Program-made: the position numbers and the translations under genes | Assembly (NCBI RefSeq): GCF_014805625.2 | Contig: NW_023998417.1 | Coordinates: 613,567-677,566, forward strand | DNA length: 64,000 nucleotides | DNA from: Glossina fuscipes | Lineage: Eukaryota; Arthropoda; Insecta; Diptera; Glossinidae | Direction of reading: 5' to 3' | The notes under the pieces: model-generated | The model's input: only the letters and a program-made list of their open reading frames with translations | The model's database searches: none | Told to the model about the DNA's origin: nothing | Shown here: positions 53,036-64,000 of the stretch, one piece after another | Layout of the letters: each line of letters starts with the position of its first letter | Position numbering within the stretch: position 1 is the stretch's first letter

Positions 53036-53671
53036 CATCATCACCATCATCATCATCATAGGAAACGTTCCAATCATCATCATCACCATCATCATCATCA
53101 TAATTTTCATCATCATCATCATCATCACGGTAAGGCGGGTCAAAAGCAAAAGCCATCTCGCCATCAAAAGCAACAACAAAAACATCATATGCTGCAATAT
53201 GTAGCTGCTGCTGCTGCTGCTTCGGCAGCGACAAACACAGTAACACCTACCAGTTTGGCAGCAGCAGCAGCTGCTTTAATTTCCACTTCAACTGTAGCAG
53301 CTGTTGCGGCGTCTGCTGCATCTGCGCCTAGCGCATCTTTTTCAACTGCTGCTGCTGTCACCTCGATTGTAAATAATCATCAAACTCATTTTTTTCACTA
53401 CCAGAACTCGCAACGCTATCGCTACAATAACAACATAATAATACATAGCCAACAATTACAGCAACAGCAACAGCAGCAGCATCAACAACAACAACAACAT
53501 CAATATTTAATACCACAATTAGCAACATCAATAACCGCAGGCGTAACAGCTACGACAGCTACCAATATAACGCATACGCACAACATGAACAGCAATCATA
53601 ATCCAAATAATCATCATCAATGCAAATCGAGACGCAAATTACAGAAATTGTATTATACACTATGCCGATAA
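53036..53671 (+). CDS. In-frame open extension after C2orf69-homologue TGA (readthrough candidate)
   Basis: After the TGA at 53033-53035 (context AAG TGA C) the same frame stays open for 211 codons to a TAA at 53669-53671. The extension begins with eight His codons, then RKRSN, two further His runs and a basic segment (GKAGQKQKPSRHQKQQQK). Ala- and Ser-rich stretches, a Gln/His run and a basic end (CKSRRKLQKLYYTLCR) follow. TGA followed by C is the leakiest stop context known in flies. Caution is needed, because CAT, CAG and GCT repeats keep several frames open at once, including antisense ones of 102 and 168 codons here. The open frame alone is therefore weaker evidence than in fru-B. The alternative is a 3'UTR full of trinucleotide repeats. 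Confidence 0.45.
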   Translation, partial: HHHHHHHHRKRSNHHHHHHHHHNFHHHHHHHGKAGQKQKPSRHQKQQQKHHMLQYVAAAAAASAATNTVTPTSLAAAAAALISTSTVAAVAASAASAPSASFSTAAAVTSIVNNHQTHFFHYQNSQRYRYNNNIIIHSQQLQQQQQQQHQQQQQHQYLIPQLATSITAGVTATTATNITHTHNMNSNHNPNNHHQCKSRRKLQKLYYTLCR

Positions 53672-56600
53672 AGTTGTCGTCTTTTATAGAACCTCGTATT
53701 GCTTCGATGCTTATTACTGCAAGTTTAAAACTGTTGACAAACGGTTCGTATGCTTGCTTGTTGTGTGAAATCAAGGTGTGTATTCATTCATTCTTCTTTC
53801 TTTCTTTTTTTTTTTTTTTGTTTTCCTTTTTTTTTTCATTTTTTTTTTCATTTTTTTTTTATTAGTTTTTATTCCAGTGCAATACATAATAAGATTTCCT
53901 ATGAAAGCAAGACTAATTTAATTAATTTTTTTAACCAAATTATGAAAATTAATTTATTAATCTCCTAAGCATATATATCTTTCGATGAAAGTGTTCGCAG
54001 AAAATGTGAGCATTTCGTAAATATTCTCGAATCGGGCATCATTTTTCCATAAATTAAATTTAATTAAAAAATCAATTAATCGCTTTATAATACAAACATA
54101 ACGTAAAGTAAGAAATATCCCTTGACAAGCTATATATGATATATAGCAATTATAAACAAGTTCAGAAAATTAATGCAAAGCAGACGTAGGTATTGTTAAC
54201 AAAAATTATTTTACCTTTATTAGAACAATGTCCTTTTTAAGCTTAATATATTTATATATATATATATATTACTGCAATTTTCATCGCTGAAAGACTTTCT
54301 ACAGTTTCGGTAAACACGCAAAGGATTATAGCCTAAGGAAGGGAAATCTGATGAATACAATGAAATAGTTAAGAGAATAGAACTCGCAAAGAGGAACCTT
54401 CTCTAAGAGTCACTGCTCTCACTATTTTGATGCAAAATTTCTTTAATCACAATTCAAGCCAAATCGTAGCAATTGAATTTTCGCCTCAAATTATGTCCAA
54501 TATTTTTTCTTCCCAATTTGAATGCAATCAGCCATTAAGCAAACATCTTTTGTATCTTTGAAATGCCCCTGAACAATTGCCCCGGCAATAATTTACAATA
54601 TATTTTATAAGAATTTTTCAAGCAGTAAGTAAGACCACTGTACGTTTTACGAAAAACAAATATTTCTTAATAAAATCAAAAAGACAATTATGAATGTGGA
54701 AAAAGGTTTATTTAGATGGTGGAAAAATTAGATATGACCAGTATACGAATCGTGAGACATTAAATGTGTTTGAAAACGGCCAACAACCATAGTTCAGATA
54801 ATTTCCATTTTTCCCATTCAAATGTTTTACAAGTTTTCTTAAAACAATATCATAGGATATTTTCGATAAATTATTTTTCAAACATTTTCTGTTAACAAAA
54901 GAGCGAGATCAACAACAATATAACTAAAAAAATCGTAAGTTTTTCTCTAGATAATAAGTTTGTAAGATAAATTTGTACGTTTTTTTGGTTTTTTTTTTTT
55001 TTTCAATTAAAGTGTGGACCATAGGTAGTTATATTACATGCCGTAGGACTACTTAAATTAATAATAAGTAGTGACCTTTACTTCCATTCAAAACTAAACG
55101 TAGATTTTTTTTTTTTTTTGTAAGCTTTGGAGTGGGATGGTCATCGAGGCCAATAACTTCAATCTTGGACCGTTTGTTGTTTACGATATTATTGAAAGTT
55201 TTGCTGAAACTTCCCTTAGATTTATCCACAAAACTAACGAAAAGTATTTAGAACGCCTAAGGGCAATAGCTGTTACGACCGGGATTATCCCGGATCTAAA
55301 ATAAATTGGGAAGCATGTAGATAGGTTCAGGCAATCAAAGAGAAATGCTGATGACATTTCATGTTTGTATTGAAATATTCGTGATATTTATTACATTATT
55401 GTCGCTACAGTAAGTTTCCTAAAAGTTAAGACATATCGGTTACTATCGCAATATTCTGTTCCTTGCCTTATGTTCGATTTAGAAACATAGACATTATTAG
55501 ATGTCAGTCAGTAAGACATTTATCGGTAATTGTTGGTCAGGCGGTTCTTCAATAAAATGTAAGAGGAAAGTGGAATGAGGGAACACCGATCGTATAACTG
55601 CAAAAGTGTAGATCTTCTCGCAAAGATATTTGTTGTTTACCTTTACAAATTTTTATTTTTATATAACATTTATATAAAATTCTTTTCGCCAACATATATA
55701 TGAAGCTTTTCTTATTTATCACTTGATCGTTATTCTCTCTCATTCGTTAAAAACTAAACTTATTTTCGAATTAAGAATGAAAGTATTTATGATCTTAATT
55801 GATTTCGAACATTTCTTACTTTATGTTATGTATAAATTAGTTAAAAGATTTTTTATATTAAATGTGATTTACTTACATCTTTTTTCCCCTTCATTGATTG
55901 AACGGAGAAGGGATAATTTATTAAAAACATTTCATCTATTTATCTATCTGCCTTCTGACTGTAAACTTATTTTAGTTTGTAATTATCATTGAAATATTTC
56001 ATAAAAACTTTCGCGTAATGAATGAAAGTGCGTTTTTCTTTTTTCTCGTTGCTCAATCCCCCTATTGTGTATTTAAAGAATTTTTCTATACTTAAAGCAT
56101 AAATAAATAAATAAATGTTGTAGAACTTGCAAAGCATCAATAGAAAGAAACGTATTTGAAAAACAAAAATGTTTTAACAAAAAGAAACAAAAAAAAAAAA
56201 CAAAAACACAAAAATTAGAAAAACACCAGTTTTTAATATTTTAAGGTACTTCATTATTATTATGTTGCAATCCACTTACATAACTTTCCTATGTAACTCG
56301 CGACGCGGCGCACAAATGTTTTATTTCAATTTTTAAAGCAAAACAAACAACAAAAAATACACATATTAAAGTAAGAAAAAAAGTGTACGCCACAAAGAAC
56401 CATAAAAAAAAAAAAACTATTCATAAACATAAATATGTTCTTAAGTATTAAATAGATTTTAAGTAAACAAAGGCAAAAAAAAAAAATAAATAATTAAATA
56501 AATAAATAAAAAATAAATAATAAAAATTATGAAGAAAGAAATTCAAAGTTTGAGAACAATGTTTCAGAACATTGTCGCTTGCTCTCTATCATCTCTCTTC

Positions 56601-59600
56601 TCCTATTCTTCAAATCGAAAAAAGAAAAAACAAAAAAAAAAAGCCGAAATTGCACTTCTTTGCAAGTACGGTGTATATGTGTGTATGTGTGTGTGTGTGT
56701 GTATTAAATCCTCTCTATCGCAAAATCCCATCACACTGAATCTTTTCATAATTTTGACGTTAAAAAAATATATGTAACAAAAAAGCAAAAAATTAAGAAT
56801 AATACGAAAAATAAAGAAAACAACAACAATAACAAAAAAAGAAAGCAAAAAAAAAATAATAAACTTTAAAAGTACCTTTTTCGACTTAGCAGTTCAAAAT
56901 TGCATTAAAGCGTTTCATACTCATGTCACGAACATTTATTTACATCCGGAATAAATTAAAAAAAAGAAAAACAAAAAAAAAACGAAAACATTTAATATCT
57001 ATCATACATACAATTACAAGAAATAAAAATTTATTTGCAGTATTTAAAAAAAAAAAAATTATCAAAAAGAAAAAATTAATTTAAAATTTTTTTTCAATTT
57101 TTGTGTATTTAAACAAATTTATATATAATTTCTAAGAACCTCGATTTCGTATTCTACAGTAATTCAAACAATTATTGATTTATTTATATTTATTTTTATG
57201 AGAAAACGTAACAAAATTTAAAAAAAACAAAAAAAAAAAAACAGAAAAAAAAATAGGAAAGAAATTTTTCCTCTTTGAATTTATTTAATTTTAATTTTCA
57301 TGTAATTAAGATAACTAAAATATAGTACATGGTAAAAATTAAATAAAGTGATTTAAAAATATATAATTTCTGCTTCCTTAGAATATAAAATTTTAATTTT
57401 TTGCATTCTTTTGCGCCATATCCATCCATTTTTACGACAATCGATCAATCCATTAACGAATGCTAAATTTCATTAATTTTTTATGAAAACAATGTAATTA
57501 AGTAGCAAGTTATTACCCGCACACGTTTTCTATCCGCATGATAATATTGTCTGTGTTTAATTTAATCTCCACATAAATGTGAGAATATCATTATTACCGC
57601 ATTTTTCGGACTATAACAAACTTCAAATTTTTGTAAGATGATTTCTTAGAAAAATATATTTTAATATTACTAAAATAACTAAGTACTAGCAGTATTCACT
57701 TCATCTTCACTCGTCTCACTAATTTTTACCTTCATTTGAATTATTGTTTTCACTCCTTTCAAACCTCAAGTTGAAATAATGTTACTTTTGAATCATAAGA
57801 TTCCTCCAAAATTTGGGTCCATTTTTCTATGTAAAAATTTGCGTAGTACAGACCGAAAAAAACAGTATATAGGTAAACAAAATCATGATAAGAGTAAAGA
57901 TGGCATTAATATGATCCAACTCATTAAACATTAACTAAACGAATGCAAAACTATTAATCAAGATGTATATATATGTACATATATATATATATATATGAAT
58001 TGAAATAATCACAAAACTATTTGAATAGATAAATTTTTTTTCTTAACAAACTATGAAATTCCTATTGCAACGAGTACTGCAACGCAAACAACTATCAAGA
58101 AAATTCATTTCACTTAATCTCTATTCTCGTAAAAGTGCATAAACACGAACTTGGCAACTCTAAAGACAATGTGTTTTTGCGATTGCTGCGAACGCTATTT
58201 AAAATGAAATGTCAAATAAATTCCATTCTTTTATAGTAAGAGCGTCATTAAACATTGAATTACACGTGAGAATTTTTTATTCGAAAAACAAATATATTTA
58301 ACATGTAAATATTTTAATTTTATGTGGAGAAAAAGCATAAAAGTATATATTTATATAAAAGTGATCTTTTTAAGTAAATAAAAATTGAAAAATCTTCCAA
58401 ATCTAACAAATATTCCGTTATACCGCTAAATCGAATCGTCGGCAATATGTGAGGTTAATAAATAAATGCGCATACATAGCTCTATAGAGAAATAGAAAAT
58501 AAAAAAAAAAGACTGTGATTAACTAAGCAATCCGGGGGCAAAAAGTGTGAATGTATGAGCAAAAATTTGAAAAAAAAGAGATATAAAAGCAGAAAGGGCA
58601 GCGTCGTGAACACGTTTTTCTGCAAAGTGCGGTAAGCAAAAGTTGAAAGAATTTCAAAAAAATAAAAATATATAAATTATGTGAGAAAAGCGATTCGATA
58701 TAATTAAAGTGAACTGAAAGGAATACCATTGAATGTTTTAAGGTAAATATCTAAAATCGAAATATATTTATAATGAAACGATTAATTAGTAGTTTTTCGA
58801 ACTGACTAATTGAGACGAATGCTGTAGTGGGTGTGCTTTGAAAAATTCCTTGGAAATTTATATATATATATATATATATTTTTTTTTTTTTCTTTTTTTA
58901 AACAAAGTTTTTAAGCAAAAATATAAAAGTCGTAGGGGTCATTTATTAACAAAGATGATAATGATTTGAATCAAAAAAAAAAAAAAAATTCGACAATTAT
59001 CTCTTTGATTACTTGGTAAGAAGGTCGTTGCACTTATTTACTGTTAGTTGCATATTGTACAAAGAAATATAATAGATTTTGTAAATAATTTATAGTGCGT
59101 TGCTTTTGAATGATGCTAGCAAGACGAAAATTTTACCCAAAAAAAAAGCCATATTTCTTGTAGTAATAAATACGGAATTGCAACGTGTCAGTCAGTGTAC
59201 CTTTCATTTTATCAATTCCAAAAATAAGAGCAAATGAAAAATTTTGCTCACCAAAAAAAAAAAAAAAAAAAAACGAAACAAACCAACCAACCCATGCACT
59301 CAACAAATGGAAATTGTTCTTATATACGTGTACGCATGTATGTAAGTTATTCACAAGCATAAAATTGTTAAAATTGTACACATTTGTTGGCTTAAGTTTT
59401 TCTTGTTCTTTATTTTTCCTTTCTCTTTCGCAAACAATTTTCAACATTAATACTATACATTATATATATGTAGGTATTTTTCATTTAACCCAATTCATTC
59501 ATCGGTTTGTGTAGAAAAAAAAAAAGCACATGGTTTGACGTTGCAACATAACTCTCTGGCTGTCTCTCTTTCTCTCTCTCTCTCTCTCTCTCCCTCCCTC

Positions 59601-60932
59601 CTTTCCTCAAATGTTTTGCTTTTGTAAAACTCTGTTAAAATCCTCTCACTAGTCAAACACATGTTTTTTACTAATTTTGCTCTTCGCGTCTAATTCACTT
59701 CTTTTTGTGTTTTCAAATTTGTGGCGGCGTTTTGTTAGAGTATCACCTATCAGCAAAAATGAAAGGTTAATAGAATTATAACGTACCAATGTGAATGATT
59801 GCCTTTACACGCACATCACATTCGATGTAAGCAAATTTAATTAATTGAAACATAATCACAACAGGTTCGAAAGGAATTTATTAAAAGAAAATAAATAAAA
59901 ATTTTATATTCACTTTTAAGGGGAATCCCCTCTGCAGGCAAAAATACCTTTTGAAAATGAAAAGCACATTATTAACTGCTTGTGTGTGCGCAGCTCTTTG
60001 CTCGGGTGGCTTGAAGCAATGGCAGACAGTATCTTATTAGGTGTTTGTGTAACAATGTTGACCATTTTTTCACTTCAAAAAAAGGCATTTATTACCTAAA
60101 ATTGGTATAAAAATAGTTTCCATAATTTTCTATAAGATTTTCCAATATTTTTGGCAACACGACGATATCATGTCGAAAGAACGCATAACGTTTTGCAGCA
60201 ATCCACCCACGGACCCATTTCCGTGTAATGTCGAACATAAATTGGAGCATAAATTGAACGCAATTCTAAAATTTATGGGTTTTTTCTCGTTACTTAGAAA
60301 TTTTAAAAGTCACAAGGTTGAAATTTTTCACATTTACTTTACGAAGCACTTCAATTATTACGTGCAAAAATGGAATTAAATCGACCATGCCCACACAAAA
60401 TTGCAACTGATTAAACATTTATTTCGTTCCACTTTTTTGAGGTTTTATGCCTATTTATCATAATTTTACAACTATTTTGTTCATTTCTCAAATGAAGATA
60501 TATTATCTGCCTAGAAATGGGTTAATTCTATAATGAATATGGTCGGCATCGCGGTTAATTTTTTCTTAATAATACCAACGATGATGGGTATCAAATGTAA
60601 GAGCTTGGAGAGTAAGAGGCGAAATGGACAGAATGGATTTAGATATTCTCAAGATCCGAAGAATAAGATAACTTTAAATTACATGGTTGCATTCTATTGT
60701 TGTGATGTAGAAAAATTCCGATGATGGTAATACGAAAGCGAATCGCTTTTCAATTGACCGACCTATGGATTTGGTAAAATGTAATAAGACTTCTTCCCAT
60801 CAATATGATAAATGTTTTTAAATTATTTATCATTATATTAACTAATAATTATTTACAACAAATGTAAACATAATGAAATAAATATATATTTTTTTTTTTA
60901 TTATATTTTAAAGTTTGACAATATACTACGAT
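53672..60932 (+). other. Intergenic region between C2orf69 homologue and PGC-1 gene
   Basis: No coding region is recognised. The region is AT-rich with T runs (53801-53865), AT tracts, a GT tract (about 56682-56702), a CT tract (59556-59592) and many poly(A) blocks. It should include the 3'UTR of the first gene and the promoter and any 5'UTR exons of the second. I could not locate these. Short open frames such as 60170-60379 and 60533-60724 match nothing I know. Confidence 0.55.
59556..59592. repeat. CT dinucleotide repeat
   Basis: A CT array with a few TTT interruptions lies between the two right-hand genes. Confidence 0.85.
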
Positions 60933-63900
60933 ATGGACTCAAGACTTTTAAATGTTATTTATGATGATCCATTTGATGGCAATTATGCCAGTTATAGTAA
61001 TGAGACAGATTTTTGGTCAAGCGGCAGCGAGTAAGTAATGAAAATTCAATATAATGGGAATCGGTTATCAAATTGCATATAAAAATATTATTTTTTAGCA
61101 CAATGGGTTTGCAACTTACGGAGACCTTGCATGGTATATTACCAATAGCACCCACAGAAGATTTCCACAAGGAGAATATACAGAATTTAAATAAAAACTT
61201 GGTAGGTTTCGGAGAATTGGATTCGGAAGTAAAATTTTAAATGGACAAAAGGAAACAATTTATATTAATTGTTTTTCTATACCTTCTCGAAAATGAAACC
61301 ATTTTCAGTTTAATTATCAAGATTTTGCTGAAGAACGCGTAACAGCAAATGGAGCCGTCGATTTAATAACAATCGACGATCCTATTACCGATATGTGTGC
61401 CGATATAAAGAAGGAGCGAGAAATCGATGAAAATCACGATGACGAGACTTTAGCTACATACGATCAGTGTAGTAGTAATGAGACATTTAGGACCCGCACC
61501 GACAGCTCCTCTATCGGTGATTACGAATCGCATTCTAGCGATTACGATGATGAGGTAGCAAATGATTTTGATAATTGTCCAAGTGGAACGCAGCAAATTT
61601 CGAAAGAATGTATACTACAATCGAGTGCTGATGACTTACTTTTAGAAAATTTTAATAGATTTTCACCGAAATTAACAGAAAACATTGGTAAAACACGTAC
61701 TATCAGCAATAATTCGAATGTTTCCGATGTCGATGGCTTAGGTTTAAGTATTGACGCAAATAATTTTGATTTGGCCGAATTTATAACAAAAGATGATATA
61801 GGCGTAAATTCAACGCTGGACACCTTAATCATTAAAGATTCTGGCTCGATAAACGCAATTTATTTGCAACCATCAACGGTTCAGGTAATATCATCGAAAC
61901 ATGATGATGAATGCGATTCGGATTCGGATATTATTGTGGATATTGAGACAGTAGAAAACGATGAAAACACTGAAATGAAACCCATCCCAGAATTATTGAA
62001 TCCCCGTTTACCTGCGGACTTTATAAACGAAGATGATAATGAATATGTGGATAATGTTAAAGCCGATCCTTCGTGGAGTCCATCGTACAATGGCAAGAAA
62101 TTGGAACCTCCATCAAAAGAGGTAAAAAAAATGCCTTCATATATCATACAACTAATGTGTTATTAAAATTTTTAGATTAAATGTATTCCGCAAAAGTATT
62201 CAATGCAAGGCTTGAACAAAAAAAATGGGGAAAAACTGAAAGAAAAATCGTATGAATCCAAATGCAAGTCAACACAAAAATCAACTAAAGTTTTACCGAA
62301 AAAATTAAATAAACCAATAAATAGCCAAACTAATAGCAAAACATGCGAAAATACAAAATCCAAACTAGGCATAGGTATGGGCGGGAAAAATTTAGCTTTA
62401 ATAAAACACGAACGCGACAGTATAGCAGAGCAAAAATGTCCAGACAAAAATTTGTCTGACCGGGATCCTAGACAAGCAGTGAAGATTGTCAAATCTGAAC
62501 AAAAGTCGCCAGAAAAGTCGGTGAAAAGGAAACTTAATATCGAAGAATATAAAAAGAGACGTGAAGAACCGCAGTCAGCTAAAAATACAGCGAATAAGGA
62601 CAACACCCTGGATACACATAACAAGGTGATTAAATTAGAAAAGACAATTGACGAGGATAAACGTCCTCCGTTCACCGTCGGTGGCAACTTAATAATCCCT
62701 AGCGGTCACAGCGAACAAGTGTCGTCTATCGTGAAAAGCCTTAAAGGGAATCAATGTACTACTCCAGTTGCTGATCCTATAACTGAAGCCAAGAAAAAAG
62801 TTTTACGTATGCAGGAATTAAAACGAGCTCAACAGTTACGTATTATCGATTCAACAATATCAGCTAAAGTGCCAAAAGTAACAAAACTGTTGCCATTGCG
62901 TGAAATTGTTAAAGACACACCTTACTTGAATGAAAAAGAACGCAACGAATTAAATGCAAATGCGTCAAATAAAACTCATCCTGAATATGAAGAAATTATA
63001 ATTGAATCAATCGGTTGTAATACGGATATATCTATAACACCTTTATCCAAGTCAACTACAATTACTGTCAATAACGCTTCACGTTCCATACTAAAATCGA
63101 CGGCATTGCTTTCTACTATTTCGAATACCTTTCAAAAAGTAAAAGCTTCAGAAAATGTGCGAATATCGACGAATTCCCTAATAACTAGTATACAGGATGT
63201 TGTTGTTAAGAAGAGTTTTCCTATAGAAAACGAAATCTTGGGTAAAGGTGAATGTAAAAATTCTGGTTTAAAAAATGTTGGTAAACCAGCTTATCATGGC
63301 GAGGATAAAATAATTATGCATCTACGTAAGGATAGAATACGAAAGTCAACCTCTACAGTTGGTGCACAAACCGATTTGCAACCAGAATTTCCGCCATTGT
63401 CATTGCTGCGAAGCAGTCACAAACGTAAGTCGCGTGGTCGACTGCGAAAACATGGCAAACGTAATTATCGGAAAACTCAACACCATAGCCCATCTGCTTC
63501 GTCATCTATTTCTGCGGATTCGTCTCCTTCGCAACGTTCAAATAGTTCCAAGTCCTCGGAGTTGTCACGGGCGAATTCATGTCGATCGCGAGATGAAAGC
63601 TACTCTTCTTCGGTGGAGCGAACGCGTATATACGATGGTGCTGTTGGCACGGGTGGATATTCGTCTCGCAGCAGTCGTCGTCATCGTAGCTCGATTAGTT
63701 CCTCTTACTCTGAATCAGTCGATCAAGTTGCAAGTTATCGTCGACATCGCCGCACCAGCTATAAGCAACGTTCACGCAAACGTTCTCGTTCACCTTACAC
63801 TTCTAGCACAGACACATCCGACTACGAACGTTCTCACAGTCCTACCTATTCAAGACGTTCGCGTTCACGTTCGAATTCGCGTCATCGTGTTCGATCAAAC

Positions 63901-64000
63901 TATAAAAGCAGTAATACAAGCAATTGTTTTAGTAATAACGTTCCCCAACCTGCGGTGGAAGAGCGTCGCATTGTCTACGTTGGCCGCATCGAACAGGAAA
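60933..64000 (+). CDS. srl: PGC-1 family transcriptional coactivator, spargel-like (partial, 3' end missing)
   Basis: This is a nuclear coactivator that in flies promotes mitochondrial gene expression and growth under insulin signalling (family knowledge). The exons are 60933-61030, 61099-61201, 61309-62121 and 62176 to beyond the window. The splice sites are GT-AG and keep one open frame of 946 residues so far. The N-terminus is acidic with leucine motifs (MDSRLLNVIYDDPFDG; LTETLHGILPIAP). Exon 3 is Asp/Glu/Ser-rich, as in an activation domain. Exon 4 is Lys-rich, then has an Arg/Ser-rich domain at about residues 780-913. ERRIVYVGRIEQE (from residue 934) matches the opening strand of the RRM that ends PGC-1 proteins, with the RNP2-like core IVYVGRI. 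The RS-then-RRM order at the C-terminus is the hallmark of the family. The start codon is the first ATG of exon 1, and an upstream coding exon cannot be excluded. The symbol follows Drosophila and is inferred from the RS/RRM signature. Confidence 0.72.

Noticed and set aside
52740..53246. Minus-strand open frames of 168 and 102 codons opposite the C2orf69 last exon
   Set aside because: They are Asp-, Met-, Ala- or Leu-rich translations of CAT and CAG repeats read backwards. They lie over a conserved coding exon.
60170..60724. Two short plus-strand frames before the PGC-1 gene
   Set aside because: There is no recognisable domain, no splice context, and AT-rich composition. They are not called as genes.
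1..64000. CRISPR arrays, bacterial operons, rRNA genes
   Set aside because: None was seen. Spliced genes, AT-rich introns and homopolymers point to an insect nuclear genome.

Overview
The window looks like nuclear DNA of a higher fly (Diptera, Brachycera). It is very AT-rich, is packed with poly(A)/poly(T), AT and AAT runs, and has long introns with GT-AG splice sites. Proteins carry insect-style poly-Gln, poly-His, poly-Ala and poly-Ser stretches. A calyptrate fly such as tsetse or a house-fly relative is a reasonable guess, but nothing in the sequence proves the species. Two 100-N assembly gaps are present (1023-1122 and 27805-27904).

About 1-43,000: this is the 3' half of a BTB zinc-finger gene that I identify as fruitless (fru), on the + strand. 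Three alternative last exons are present, each ending in a paired C2H2 finger: type A (7067-8160), type B (18458-19011) and type C (31177-31676). All three begin after an AG acceptor in the same reading phase, so each can be joined to the same upstream common exon, which lies outside the window. The stretches between them are intron or 3'UTR: low-complexity AT DNA, simple repeats, old copies of a dispersed repeat family and tRNA-derived SINE-like pieces.

About 43,000-53,700: a two-pore-domain potassium channel (K2P) gene has its coding region in one exon (47543-48685). It is followed 0.5 kb later by an eight-exon gene for the fly homologue of human C2orf69, an alpha/beta-hydrolase-fold protein linked to mitochondria (49170-53035). 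From 60933 to the window end comes a PGC-1 family transcriptional coactivator (Drosophila spargel), cut off just as its RRM domain begins. All genes are on the + strand.

The most unusual observations are these. (1) Two genes, fru type B and the C2orf69 homologue, have a TGA stop followed in the same frame by more than 200 further open codons with protein-like composition. These are two independent candidates for stop-codon readthrough, which is known to be common in fly neural genes. (2) The K2P channel lacks the signature filter threonine in both pore loops (Met in P1, Lys in P2), which predicts unusual or absent conduction. (3) A 147-bp tandem duplication with a single visible difference lies inside a dispersed repeat, and two perfect GC-richer hairpins stand out in the AT-rich intergenic DNA.

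The C2orf69 homologue and PGC-1 are both tied to mitochondrial function and sit next to each other. Whether this matters is not shown by the sequence.
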